From: a virus
Reading direction: 5' to 3' (one strand)
IMG/VR virus record: IMGVR_UViG_3300042320_001220
Location: 1 to 33,811 of that record
DNA: 33,811 bases
Shown: piece after piece, positions 21,602 to 28,993 of the stretch
How positions within the stretch are numbered: position 1 is the first letter of the stretch
How the letters are laid out: each line of letters opens with the position of its first letter
Notes under the pieces: generated by a model
What the model saw: only the letters and a program-made list of their open reading frames with translations
What the model was told of the DNA's origin: nothing
Databases searched by the model: none
Program-made: the position numbers and the translations under genes

Positions 21602-22450
21602 ATGAAGATCACAGCAGGGGCCCACCCCGACCTGCCGTTCCCGTTTACCAACGGCCCAGAACCACCACCAGAACCACTAGGCGGGCTTGCGGAACCGTTG
21701 CGGCTGGCCAGTATGCGGCATGAGAACGGGATTCGTCAGCTGTCAGCGATGCTGAATTACTGGCTGACCCGCTCCGGCCTGGCCTATGAGCAACTGCTGG
21801 CCATTGCCAGCTGGGGGCTGAATGAGCAGGGGATGCTGGACAAGGGGACGCTGAGCAGGATCCGGAAGGGAAACCGCACCTATGGCGCATCCGTGCGGCA
21901 CCTCGATGCGTTGGCTGCCGCCAACCGGGCCATCTGGCTGTGGCAGGTGAAGGGCCAGCAGAAAGCATGGGCGAGGCTTGGACCGCATACCGGCTGGGGC
22001 GTGAAGGATGAATGGCTGGATACTGCATGCTGGCTGCCGCACCCGGATCATCCAAACGAACCGCTGGAGCTGGGCGACCTGGCCGAGCTGTTGGTTGGGA
22101 TCCTCGACTTGCCGTATGTGGGTCCAGCGCCGCTGTCGGCGAAGGATGCGCGGGCGGCCAGCAGCGAGCTAGGGCAGCTGCTGGACCGCCTGTGCGCCGA
22201 ACGTGGCTGGGGTGCGATGGCAGGGCTCAAAAACCTGCTGCAGGCGTATCCCGTGGGTGATCGCGGCAGGCAGCAGCGGATGCGGCGGGTGATCACGGGT
22301 GAGCAGCTGCTGAGCGGAGATGAGCTGGAAGGCGAGCTGCATGCCCTGGCCGAAATGATCCGCGTTGCGCGGGGCCTCAAGCCAGGGGAGTACGGGCCTG
22401 GAGAACTGCAGGCGGAACTGATGACTGGGAGCCGTCCGCTGCGCGGATGA
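21602..22450 (+). CDS. HTH-containing hypothetical protein
   Basis: A 282-residue protein. Residues about 45-110 carry an XRE-like fold (SAMLNYWLTRSGLAYEQLLA, GTLSRIRKGNRTYGASVRHL). The rest is helical with a Trp-rich middle (AIWLWQVKGQQKAWARLG) and no recognised catalytic motif. A Pro-rich start precedes the HTH. It follows VRR-NUC by 23 bp. It could be the lysogeny repressor or a replication regulator; position does not decide. Confidence 0.6.
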   Translation: MKITAGAHPDLPFPFTNGPEPPPEPLGGLAEPLRLASMRHENGIRQLSAMLNYWLTRSGLAYEQLLAIASWGLNEQGMLDKGTLSRIRKGNRTYGASVRHLDALAAANRAIWLWQVKGQQKAWARLGPHTGWGVKDEWLDTACWLPHPDHPNEPLELGDLAELLVGILDLPYVGPAPLSAKDARAASSELGQLLDRLCAERGWGAMAGLKNLLQAYPVGDRGRQQRMRRVITGEQLLSGDELEGELHALAEMIRVARGLKPGEYGPGELQAELMTGSRPLRG

Positions 22451-22577
22451 CGGTGTAGAGGATGCCGTGGCCGTCGAGGTGGAGCTCAACGGGCCGGAAG
22501 TCGTGATCAGGGACGTGGGTGAGCATGCGCCATGCGGCATCGGCGTCTTTGTGGTCTGAGCAATGGATGCGGATCAT
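22377..22577 (-). CDS. Small hypothetical protein, antisense overlap
   Basis: A 66-residue protein, starting MIRIHCSDHKDADAAWRMLT, then DFRPVELHLDGHGILYTVIR. The composition looks like real protein (alternating strand and helix). The ATG is at 22577. Its last 74 bp overlap the 3' end of the plus-strand HTH gene tail to tail. No family recognised; moderate support. Confidence 0.45.
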   Translation of the reverse strand: MIRIHCSDHKDADAAWRMLTHVPDHDFRPVELHLDGHGILYTVIRAADGSQSSVPPAVLQARTPLA

Positions 22578-22665
22578 CGGGGGCGGAGTGCCAGCGTTCT
22601 GTTTTAGTGCTTTTGTACTGTGGAAAACCGTGTATGCGGGAACTGCATAGCGGCGATGGTTTGCA

Positions 22666-22689
22666 GTTTGGCAACCGCAACGGTATAGT
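22666..22689 (+). promoter_or_regulatory. Promoter with repeated operator, site E
   Basis: GTTTGGCAACCGCAAC (22666-22681), two mismatches to the consensus, then GG and a -10 TATAGT (22684-22689). A CCACCACCACACACCACCG leader follows up to the ATG at 22717. It starts the recombination/replication transcript. Confidence 0.7.
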
Positions 22690-22716
22690 ACGGGGAGCCA
22701 CCACCACACACCACCG

Positions 22717-23607
22717 ATGGCATCGATACCAGCCAGCTCAGCGCTGGCCACTGCTGGGGCAGGCACCAGCCTGAACCTCAAGGTTCAGTCACCAGATGAC
22801 CTGCAGCGCTTGGCGCGGCTGTTTGCCGCGTCTGGCCTGTTCGGCCGCAGCCAGGGCAACCCTGATGCACTGATGGCCGAGTGCGCGATCAAGATTCTGG
22901 CTGGGATGGAAGCAGGCTTCGGCCCGTTTGCCTCTGCCGCTGGCGTCTCAGTGATCAACGGCCGGCCAGGGTTTGGCGCCAACCTGCTGGCGCAGGCGAT
23001 CAAGCGGCACCCGCTCTACGACTACCGGGTACTGGAGAAGACGGATCAGGTGTGCCGGATCAAGTTTCTGGCAGGGAAGGAAGAGCTTGGCGTTGAGACG
23101 TTCAGCATGGCGATGGCCGAACGTGCCGGGTTGATCAAAGGCGGGCCGTGGAAGCAGTACCCCGAAGCGATGCTGTTTGCCCGTGCGCTTACCGCCGGCA
23201 TGCGCACGCACTGCCCGGATGCGCTGGGCGGGATGACGGCCTACACGCCGGAAGAACTGGGCGCCCAGGGCGAGATTGACGAAAACGGTGTTGTGACCGT
23301 TGCAGTCACCGAAGCCACACCGTCACGTGATCAGGTGCAAGCGCAGGCGATGCGCCGGCTGAAGGATGCAGGCTTGAGCGGCGATGGATTCCAGGCGATG
23401 CTGAGCGAGCTGGGCGGTGAAGGCGTCACCGCACTGGGTCAGCTGAGCGATGACGTGCTGGGCCGGCTGGCGCGTGTTGGCGCGAGCGCTGAAACGATCG
23501 GCCGTTGGAACGCTGCCAACGCTGAACCCGACCCCGAACCGGAACCCGACCCATCCGATGTGATGGATCCCGACGACATGCCAGCTGCGTGGGCCGTGCC
23601 GGCCTGA
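22717..23607 (+). CDS. RecT-like single-strand annealing protein (putative)
   Basis: A 296-residue protein. The central region has the layout of a widespread phage recombination family: ILAGMEAGFGPFASAAGV, INGRPGFGANLLAQAI, YDYRVLEKTDQVCRIKF, FSMAMAERAGLI, then WKQYPEAMLFARALTAGMRT and GGMTAYTPEELG. The C-terminus is acidic (PDPEPEPDPSD), like tails that recruit SSB. It is followed at once by the SSB gene, the usual context for annealing proteins. The RecT-type label is a pattern call. Confidence 0.6.
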   Translation: MASIPASSALATAGAGTSLNLKVQSPDDLQRLARLFAASGLFGRSQGNPDALMAECAIKILAGMEAGFGPFASAAGVSVINGRPGFGANLLAQAIKRHPLYDYRVLEKTDQVCRIKFLAGKEELGVETFSMAMAERAGLIKGGPWKQYPEAMLFARALTAGMRTHCPDALGGMTAYTPEELGAQGEIDENGVVTVAVTEATPSRDQVQAQAMRRLKDAGLSGDGFQAMLSELGGEGVTALGQLSDDVLGRLARVGASAETIGRWNAANAEPDPEPEPDPSDVMDPDDMPAAWAVPA

Positions 23608-23629
23608 TTGGCTGGCCTGGCTTGTTTCA

Positions 23630-23645
23630 TTTGTCCAACTGCAAC
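23630..23645 (+). promoter_or_regulatory. Weak repeated-operator match, site H
   Basis: TTTGTCCAACTGCAAC shares the CAAC-x-GCAAC core of the operator family and lies 7 bp before the SSB ATG. No -10 follows, so it may be decayed or act on translation or readthrough. Confidence 0.35.
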
Positions 23646-23651
23646 TCCGCC

Positions 23652-24101
23652 ATGAACGCACTAGTCCAAACCCTGCTCCGCGCCCAGACCTACAGCTTCC
23701 GTGGCCGACTGGCTGCAGACCCTGAGATCAAGTACCTCGCCAACTCCATGGTGGCCAACGCCAAGATGGCAGTTGACCACCCTGAGAAGAAGGGTCGTGA
23801 CGACGGCAAAGAGCCTGATTGGCTGAAGCTTGAAATCTGGTTTGAGGCAGCCGAAGAGTTCGCCAACAACGCCAGGAAAGGCCAGCTGATCGACTGCACC
23901 GGTCGGATCCGTTTCGAGTCATGGACCGATAAGCAAACCGGTGAGCCGCGCCACCAGCCGGTACTGAAGCTACACAGCTGGGCGCCAGTTGACACCACCG
24001 CGCCGGCCACCGCTGCCAAGCCTGCTGCAGTACCTGCTGCCGGTGGGTCGGTGTGGGAGTCGAGCGCTGGCGACATCGGCGAAGACGACGTTCCGTTCTG
24101 A
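23652..24101 (+). CDS. ssb: Single-stranded DNA-binding protein
   Basis: A 149-residue OB-fold protein. N-terminal TYSFRGRLAADPEIKYLANS, the LKLEIWFEAAEEFANNARKG core and LIDCTGRIRFESW fit bacterial and phage SSBs. After a Pro/Ala linker the acidic tip DIGEDDVPF is intact, the site that binds partner proteins. It protects single strands in replication and recombination, next to the putative annealing protein. Confidence 0.9.
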   Translation: MNALVQTLLRAQTYSFRGRLAADPEIKYLANSMVANAKMAVDHPEKKGRDDGKEPDWLKLEIWFEAAEEFANNARKGQLIDCTGRIRFESWTDKQTGEPRHQPVLKLHSWAPVDTTAPATAAKPAAVPAAGGSVWESSAGDIGEDDVPF

Positions 24102-24104
24102 CCC

Positions 24105-24380
24105 ATGCAGATCACCACCATCCGCCAGCAGCTGAACGACCTGCTGGCCTACATCGAAACCGATCAGCAGGCCCTCGCTGCCGAACAGGCCGCCGTGGCC
24201 CGTGCCACTGAGGCCCTGCACGAATCCCCGGCGCTGCAGGCCGCACTGGCGCAGGGCCAGGAGATCATGCGCGGCCGGGTAGTTGCGTTGATCGATGCGC
24301 AACGGGACGTGTTGCGCCCCGGAGCTGCGACCACCGTGCTTGAGGCACTGCGCCGCCAGGTGCTGGAGGTGTCCTCATGA
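24105..24380 (+). CDS. Small coiled-coil protein
   Basis: A 91-residue, almost wholly helical protein (QQLNDLLAYIETDQQALAAE, ARATEALHESPALQAALAQG). It starts 3 bp after the SSB stop and overlaps the next gene by ATGA. A role with SSB or recombination is possible by position; no family recognised. Confidence 0.65.
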   Translation: MQITTIRQQLNDLLAYIETDQQALAAEQAAVARATEALHESPALQAALAQGQEIMRGRVVALIDAQRDVLRPGAATTVLEALRRQVLEVSS

Positions 24381-24502
24381 CCCTCTCCATCCTCGCCGGC
24401 CTGCTGCAGATCATCTGCGTTGAGGCCGTGGTGGGCGCCTGCGTGCTGGCCACGTCGCTTTGGTGGGCTGCCTGCCAGCGGCTCAACCGGGAGGGGGAGT
24501 GA
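24377..24502 (+). CDS. 41-residue single-span membrane peptide
   Basis: MTLSILAGLLQIICVEAVVG then ACVLATSLWWAACQRL forms one long hydrophobic span with three cysteines, followed by a short charged tail. The ATG overlaps the upstream stop (ATGA) and its stop overlaps the next ATG (TGATG). Tiny, but kept by the coupling on both sides. Confidence 0.6.
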   Translation: MTLSILAGLLQIICVEAVVGACVLATSLWWAACQRLNREGE

Positions 24503-24699
24503 TGTTCCCACCCCTGAATGAGCAGCGCTGCAGCGGCTGCCGATATTTCTTCCCCGATCAGCACGACCTAGGCCAGTGCCGCCGCAACCCGCCGCAGATC
24601 GGCCCACGCGGTGAGCAGTGGCCCACCGTTGCCGCTGATGACTGGTGTGGGGAGTGGGTGGCTAGGGAGGGGAGGCCATGCCTGAAAACACCCTCCTAG
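24502..24699 (+). CDS. Small zinc-binding protein, CxxC/WCGEW type, copy 1
   Basis: A 65-residue protein: CSGCRYFFPDQHDLGQCRRN, then WPTVAADDWCGEW. The C-x2-C-R-Y-F...C-R...WP-V...WC-EW pattern recurs in the protein at 28990-29160. Such small Cys proteins are common in phages; function unknown. RBS GGAGGGGGAG precedes the ATG. Confidence 0.7.
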   Translation: MFPPLNEQRCSGCRYFFPDQHDLGQCRRNPPQIGPRGEQWPTVAADDWCGEWVAREGRPCLKTPS

Positions 24700-24914
24700 G
24701 CCGTTGCACCGTGGCCTACGCCGAAGCCTGGAACGAGCGCATCAAGACCCTGGGCCCTGCCGGCCGCACCGAATGGCCCGACGCCGCCCAGCGCACCGGC
24801 GTCCGCGCCGTGATCGAACACTTGGCCGCCGAGCTGGTGGTGATGCACCAGCGCAATGAAGGCCGGCTGTCTGCGCACGATGCGGCGCAGCTGCTGCTGG
24901 AGGGGGTGGAGTGA
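24678..24914 (+). CDS. Small hypothetical protein
   Basis: A 78-residue helical protein, starting MPENTLLGRCTVAYAEAWNE, then TGVRAVIEHLAAELVVMHQR. GGGGAGG precedes the ATG. It overlaps both neighbours. No family recognised. Confidence 0.65.
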   Translation: MPENTLLGRCTVAYAEAWNERIKTLGPAGRTEWPDAAQRTGVRAVIEHLAAELVVMHQRNEGRLSAHDAAQLLLEGVE

Positions 24915-25294
24915 TGGCCCACCCCTACGACGAACCCACCGGCGAGTGCCGCAAGTCGGCCGAATCGGCCACCAAGCCCCGCCTGGAGCTCCTGCCCAGC
25001 GCAGCACTGGAGCAGATCGCCGAGGTGCTCACCTACGGCGCCGCCAAGTACGAGGCCAACAACTGGTGCCGTGGCGCCCGCTGGGGCCGGTACTTCGCCG
25101 CCCTGCTGCGGCACGTCTTCGCCTGGTGGCGCGGCGAGGACCTGGACCCTGAAACCGGCATGAGCCACCTGGCGCACGCCGGCTGCTGCCTGCTGTTCCT
25201 GATCGAGTACCAGCGCAACGGATGGGGCGCAGATGACCGATTCCGTGGGCCGGATCAGGAGGCGTTCCAGAAGTTCGACGGAGCGGAGCCATGA
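24914..25294 (+). CDS. MazZ-like dATP/dGTP diphosphohydrolase domain
   Basis: A 126-residue protein. KPRLELLPSAALEQIAEVLT, YGAAKYEANNW, RWGRYFAALLRHVFAWWRGE and LAHAGCCLLFLIEY match the small all-helical dATP/dGTP diphosphohydrolase N-terminal family (also called DUF5664), of which MazZ of 2-aminoadenine phages is a member. It would remove diphosphate from a purine deoxynucleotide. PurZ and DatZ, the other parts of that pathway, are not in this window, and many ordinary phages carry the domain. The ATG shares its A with the upstream stop (TGATG). Confidence 0.75.
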   Translation: MAHPYDEPTGECRKSAESATKPRLELLPSAALEQIAEVLTYGAAKYEANNWCRGARWGRYFAALLRHVFAWWRGEDLDPETGMSHLAHAGCCLLFLIEYQRNGWGADDRFRGPDQEAFQKFDGAEP

Positions 25295-25569
25295 TCCACC
25301 TCACCACCCCCACCCAGCAGGCCATGGCCCGCATTGCCACCGCGCCCGCCACCAGTGATCAGGCCCGCCCCACGCCAACACCCTCCACCCGGTTATCCCT
25401 GGCCGCCTGCCCCATGCCGGGCCGGTGCCCTGAGCCGTGCCAGACCTGCACCAACGTCGCCCGCAGCGTCGCCGGTGAGCTGGGGCAGGTGCTGAGGGAG
25501 CGCCACGGCGGGTCCAGTTCAGTGGCGGACTGGTTGGATGGATTCACACACACTGGAGATGAACGATGA
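25291..25569 (+). CDS. Hypothetical Pro/Thr-rich protein
   Basis: A 92-residue protein: a Thr/Pro/Ala-rich first half, a CPMPGRCPEPCQTC cluster that could bind metal, then a helix and DWLDGFTHTGDER. Overlaps neighbours by ATGA on both sides. No family recognised. Confidence 0.6.
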   Translation: MIHLTTPTQQAMARIATAPATSDQARPTPTPSTRLSLAACPMPGRCPEPCQTCTNVARSVAGELGQVLRERHGGSSSVADWLDGFTHTGDER

Positions 25570-26063
25570 GCACTGATTTCAGAGCGTTGTGTGCTGAGCT
25601 AATTGAAGATGTCTGTTACTTGATTGACTGCGTTGATCATGACTGCTGCGATCCCGTCGCCCTGATGGAGTGCCGCGAGCATCTATCGCAGACCCGCACC
25701 ACCCTGGCCCAGCCCGAGCCGGAGGGGGTGGGGGAGGTAAAGGAGTTGGTGGATTGGTTAAACGCAAGCGCCCGTGAATGGGCGGACCTTGGCGAATACG
25801 ACGAAGGTAGCAAGTGCCACCGCGCCGCTGACATCCTCACCCGCCACGCCCGCCCCACCATCAAGCCGGTGCCCGTGGCAGAGCGGCTGCCGGGGCCGGA
25901 GGATTGTGATGCGGAGGGGAGGTGTTGGTGGCTGACACTGGCAGTAGCTGATGGTGGCCGTGGTGGATATTCAACCTTTTGGGAGCTGACAACTTTCAAG
26001 GCCGCCGTCCGATGCGCGTCCCACTGGCTCCCCCACCACGCCCTGCCGGTGCCCACGCACTGA
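25566..26063 (+). CDS. DUF551-like C-terminal module protein
   Basis: A 165-residue protein. The N-terminus is acidic with several cysteines (LCAELIEDVCYLIDCVDHDC). The C-terminal KPVPVAERLPGPEDCDAEG, the CWWL strand and SHWLPHHALPVP fit the DUF551-type module common at the end of small phage proteins. It ends exactly where the opposing glycosidase gene ends. Function unknown. Confidence 0.65.
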   Translation: MSTDFRALCAELIEDVCYLIDCVDHDCCDPVALMECREHLSQTRTTLAQPEPEGVGEVKELVDWLNASAREWADLGEYDEGSKCHRAADILTRHARPTIKPVPVAERLPGPEDCDAEGRCWWLTLAVADGGRGGYSTFWELTTFKAAVRCASHWLPHHALPVPTH

Positions 26064-26951
26064 CTACTGATCTACCAACGACGCAATAAACGCCCGATCC
26101 GGCCCGAGGCTATCGATGTTCCGCAGCATCGTTCCTCTAAGCCCATCCATCAGCCAGATCGGCCGTCCATCACGTGCCGCAACCTGCAGACCAGGGACGT
26201 TGGACCTGAGCGCCCAGCTGTGGTCTGTGTCCAACACCTGAGGCCCTGTGAACCCGGCGACGGGAGCAGGGCCACCAGGGGCGATCCAATCGGCGCCGGT
26301 GGTGCGCATCCACTGCTGGCCGCCGGAGGGGTGCACCGCTCTGGCATACGAAACGCCTACGGGTTTATCCGTCCAGCGTTTTACCAGCCCGACAACCCAC
26401 TTCTGAAACCAGCCGATAGATGGTTTCGTTAATTCGTTGCCCACCTCATAGATCACGTTGTCGTATCCCTCCAGAGTGCGAACCATCCGCCGGACGTGAG
26501 CCTTCTGATACTTGTTCCACGGCCCATGGGTGTGCACGCTGTGGTGATCCTTAGGCCCATGCCCTCGGAACGGGTGGAACTCCCAGGCCCTCGGGAACAG
26601 ATCCGGCAGGCTGCCCTCAAACAACACCACCCCAGTCACCATGTCCCGCTCATCAGCAGCAGCAACGGCCCGCTCCATCCGCCGGTAGAACCGGGGATTC
26701 AGTGACAGATCCTTTCGCCACGGCCCGCCCTTCACGCGGATCAGGCCAGGGTCAGCACCGACGAACGGCGGCCGGCTGTTCACAAACGCTCGCGTTTCAA
26801 TCGTCCACAACCGCGTGAAGTTCCCCGTCAGCCTGTCCACGCTGGTGGTGTTCCCTGCCACAGGCTGCACCACGTCCCAGGTGTGGTTGCCCGCCAGCTG
26901 GCGCGGTTTGCCGTTCACCAGGAACCTGCTGCCCGAAATGGTGACGGCCAT
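26064..26951 (-). CDS. Glycoside hydrolase-like protein (putative moron)
   Basis: A 295-residue protein with the look of a clan GH-A TIM barrel. It has an early strand with NFTRLW, a middle GVVLFEG, and DNVIYEVGNE (172-173 N-E), the classic Asn-Glu acid/base pair of that clan. A second Glu is not placed with confidence. There is no clear signal peptide. ATG at 26951 is preferred; a GTG at 27020 would include a stable UUCG hairpin. It is the only minus-strand gene inside a 10-kb rightward operon, fitting a moron. It could degrade host surface polysaccharide or serve the lysogen. Confidence 0.65.
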   Translation of the reverse strand: MAVTISGSRFLVNGKPRQLAGNHTWDVVQPVAGNTTSVDRLTGNFTRLWTIETRAFVNSRPPFVGADPGLIRVKGGPWRKDLSLNPRFYRRMERAVAAADERDMVTGVVLFEGSLPDLFPRAWEFHPFRGHGPKDHHSVHTHGPWNKYQKAHVRRMVRTLEGYDNVIYEVGNELTKPSIGWFQKWVVGLVKRWTDKPVGVSYARAVHPSGGQQWMRTTGADWIAPGGPAPVAGFTGPQVLDTDHSWALRSNVPGLQVAARDGRPIWLMDGLRGTMLRNIDSLGPDRAFIASLVDQ

Positions 26952-26993
26952 CAGGCCAGCGCTGCTGGCTGAGGTTTCCGTTATGGCGGTCGT

Positions 26994-27011
26994 GGGGCCC
27001 CGAAGGACCCC
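26994..27011 (-). other. UUCG hairpin upstream of glycosidase
   Basis: Minus-strand GGGGTCC-TTCG-GGGCCCC forms a 7-bp stem (one G-U) with a UUCG loop, about 43 nt before the preferred glycosidase start. No U-tract follows. It may stabilise the leader or block readthrough. The gap 26952-27240 otherwise holds only promoter F. Confidence 0.5.
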
Positions 27012-27189
27012 AACCACCACACGCGGGACACGAAGTCACGGTGTCGGCAGCGGGGCACCACCCCCAACTGCTTCAACCATCGTAACCGGTCAGGGTGGAA
27101 GGAAAACCCCTGATACCGCAAGGGTTCCAGGGGCCGCTAACCCACCGGCTCAGCATTCCGGCAGCCGTCAAGCCGCCCAAGGCATTGCG

Positions 27190-27213
27190 GATTCACAACC
27201 GCAACGGTATGAT
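27190..27213 (+). promoter_or_regulatory. Promoter with repeated operator, site F
   Basis: GATTCACAACCGCAAC (27190-27205), two mismatches to the consensus, then GG and TATGAT (27208-27213). AGGAGG and a CCACCACACCACTGCAACC leader precede the ATG at 27241. It restarts rightward transcription past the glycosidase. Confidence 0.7.
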
Positions 27214-27240
27214 TCAGGAGGCCACCACACCACTGCAACC

Positions 27241-27396
27241 ATGACTTTCGACGAGGCCTACGCGGATGCGTGGGACGAAACCGACGACGTGCCCGATGCC
27301 GAGGACTCCGGGTTTGGCAGCGACCTCGAACCACGCTGCTGGCTTGATCGTCACCCGTCCCTCTCCGCTGCTGATCGCAACCCATCCCTCCGCTGA
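27241..27396 (+). CDS. Small acidic protein
   Basis: A 51-residue protein, very acidic at first (MTFDEAYADAWDETDDVPDA) and Arg/Ser-rich at the end. The promoter, leader and ATG spacing match the gene at 22717, supporting it. It could mimic DNA or act as a leader peptide. No family recognised. Confidence 0.6.
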   Translation: MTFDEAYADAWDETDDVPDAEDSGFGSDLEPRCWLDRHPSLSAADRNPSLR

Positions 27397-27400
27397 TCCC

Positions 27401-27952
27401 ATGACCGCAACACTCTTCGACCTCACCGGTGAAGCCCTGCAGCTGCAAGGCCGCATCAATGAAGCTGCTGAACTGCTGTTCAGCGATGACCCTGCCGAAG
27501 TGGCGCAGGCCACTGCCACGCTTGAAGCGCTAATCAGCGCTGAAACCGACAACCGCAAGGCTGTAGAGGCCAAGGCTGACGCTTGGTGCTGGGCGATCGA
27601 TCACATCAAGGCTCAGGCCCAGGCCCGCGCCGAGCATGCCCGCCGGCTCAGTGAGCTGGCCAAGGCTGCAGAGCAGCAAGCCGAAGTGCTCAAAGATCGG
27701 CTAGTCGCCGCCCTTCAAAAGGTGGCACCGGATGAGACCACCTGGAAGCTGCCTGAGCACACGCTGAGCAGCCGCCGCACCACCAGCGTGGAACTGGATC
27801 CTGAGCTGCAGCCAGCCGACCTGCCGGAAGAGTTCCAGCGGGTGAAGACCACCTACAGCGCAGACAAGACCGCATTGGCCGCCGCCCTTAAGGCTGGCAG
27901 CCAGATCGACGGCGCCCAGCTGGTCGAGCGCCGCAGCTGGACAATTCGCTGA
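27401..27952 (+). CDS. Siphovirus Gp157-family protein
   Basis: A 183-residue protein matching the Gp157 family in layout: MTATLFDLTGEALQLQGRI, a long coiled middle (AEHARRLSELAKAAEQQAEV), VAALQK, then SSRRTTSVELDP, the strand VKTTYSADKTALAAALKAG and IDGAQLVER. Gp157-like proteins occur in phage replication regions; a link to phage resistance in streptococci has been described, but mechanism is not settled. It follows the small acidic gene by 4 bp. Confidence 0.8.
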   Translation: MTATLFDLTGEALQLQGRINEAAELLFSDDPAEVAQATATLEALISAETDNRKAVEAKADAWCWAIDHIKAQAQARAEHARRLSELAKAAEQQAEVLKDRLVAALQKVAPDETTWKLPEHTLSSRRTTSVELDPELQPADLPEEFQRVKTTYSADKTALAAALKAGSQIDGAQLVERRSWTIR

Positions 27953-27980
27953 TTACTACCGTTTCTGTTTTCCAACCACA

Positions 27981-28298
27981 ATGACACCGATTCTCACCAC
28001 CGCACCCGCAACACTTGAATGCGACGGGGTTTTGTCTGATCTCATTCTTCAAGCCGCACGGCAAGCACTGCCTAAGGATGTAGACAGTCTGATTCAGCTG
28101 CCGGATGTTGGCATCAAGAATCAGCCGCTGCTGCCACTGCTGATCGGCTTGATTGATGCAACCAAGGTAGTCGCCAAGGCAATTGACGACAACGCATGGG
28201 ATGACATCAAGCCGTTGCCGAAGGATACAGCAGCTGGGTTGATTGATGACTGCCGGGAGATCATGCGTCAACTCAAAACCGCAACGGAAGCGTTTTAA
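27981..28298 (+). CDS. Hypothetical protein
   Basis: A 105-residue, Leu/Ile/Asp-rich helical protein (SDLILQAARQALPKDVDSLI, PLLPLLIGLIDATKVVAKAI). Its DNA is lower in GC than its neighbours. ATG at 27981. No family recognised. Confidence 0.65.
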   Translation: MTPILTTAPATLECDGVLSDLILQAARQALPKDVDSLIQLPDVGIKNQPLLPLLIGLIDATKVVAKAIDDNAWDDIKPLPKDTAAGLIDDCREIMRQLKTATEAF

Positions 28299-28301
28299 CC
28301 C

Positions 28302-28463
28302 ATGGCGTACCTGATCACTTACTCACAGAACAATGAACAGCACATCTTGGAATGGATCGCCGGCAACGGCTGGTCTGTATCCGCCATTCGCGAATGCTTC
28401 GCTGTCCGCTTCCCGAAAGCCGAAATCATCGCAGTCGAGGAACGTCCATGCTGCTCCCTTTGA
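28302..28463 (+). CDS. Small hypothetical protein
   Basis: A 53-residue protein, starting MAYLITYSQNNEQHILEWIA, then WSVSAIRECFAVRFPKAEII. The strand-helix-strand pattern suggests a small folded domain. It starts 3 bp after the previous stop. No family recognised. Confidence 0.6.
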   Translation: MAYLITYSQNNEQHILEWIAGNGWSVSAIRECFAVRFPKAEIIAVEERPCCSL

Positions 28464-28473
28464 TGCTGGGCGT

Positions 28474-28650
28474 GTGGTGTCTCTGCCGCTTTACCGGGCG
28501 CAGAGACGCAGGGCTGTGCTTGTTGCCCAGGCCGCTGCCCGTCGCCGAACCGTGATCGCTCTGACGCTGTGCCTGTTGGGCATGGTGGCGGCGGTGGTGG
28601 TGCTGGAGCGGGAGGCGCGGATTCAGTCGGTGGAGGTGCGCCGTGGCTGA
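28474..28650 (+). CDS. Small membrane protein
   Basis: A 58-residue protein with a basic N-terminus (RAQRRRAVLVAQAAARRR), one membrane span (TVIALTLCLLGMVAAVVVLE) and a charged tail. GTG starts at 28474 or 28477; no ATG is in frame nearby. It overlaps the next gene by 8 bp. A competing 35-residue frame from the ATG at 28448 is less convincing. It resembles single-span phage holin or anchor proteins only in outline. Confidence 0.5.
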   Translation: MVSLPLYRAQRRRAVLVAQAAARRRTVIALTLCLLGMVAAVVVLEREARIQSVEVRRG

Positions 28651-28993
28651 TCATCCTGTGAAGGTGCCGCCGGAGCTGGTGCAGCAGTGGTGGGAAGAAA
28701 TCGTTGATGCCAGGTCTGAGCATTGGCCTACGGATGTCGCCAGCAAGGCCGCTCAGTGGGCCGCAGATCAGGAGCTGAATGCAGTGATGGCTGAACTGAA
28801 AGCCCTGAATCTCCCTGAGGGTTACGCCAATCGCCTCCGCGCCGCCCGCCGCCCCAAGCCGCCGTCGCTGGCGGAGCGTGCGCTGGAGCAGTACGAACGG
28901 GTTGAGGACATTTTGCTCAATCACGACGTCATCCCCGCTGGCTGCATCCGCACCGCCCTCAACCGCCTCGCCGAACTGGAGGCCCAGCAATGA
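28643..28993 (+). CDS. Hypothetical helical protein
   Basis: A 116-residue protein, GTG start, with Trp/Glu-rich helices (VQQWWEEIVDARSEHW) and a C-terminal segment (AERALEQYERVEDILL, TALNRLAELEAQQ). ATGA overlap to the next gene. No family recognised. Confidence 0.65.
   Translation: MADHPVKVPPELVQQWWEEIVDARSEHWPTDVASKAAQWAADQELNAVMAELKALNLPEGYANRLRAARRPKPPSLAERALEQYERVEDILLNHDVIPAGCIRTALNRLAELEAQQ

Noticed and set aside
24914-25294. Evidence that the genome uses 2-aminoadenine
   Set aside because: A MazZ-like domain alone is not sufficient; PurZ and DatZ are not in the window.
28448-28555. 35-codon frame from ATG at 28448
   Set aside because: It competes with the +1 frame that encodes a clear membrane span and couples to the next gene.
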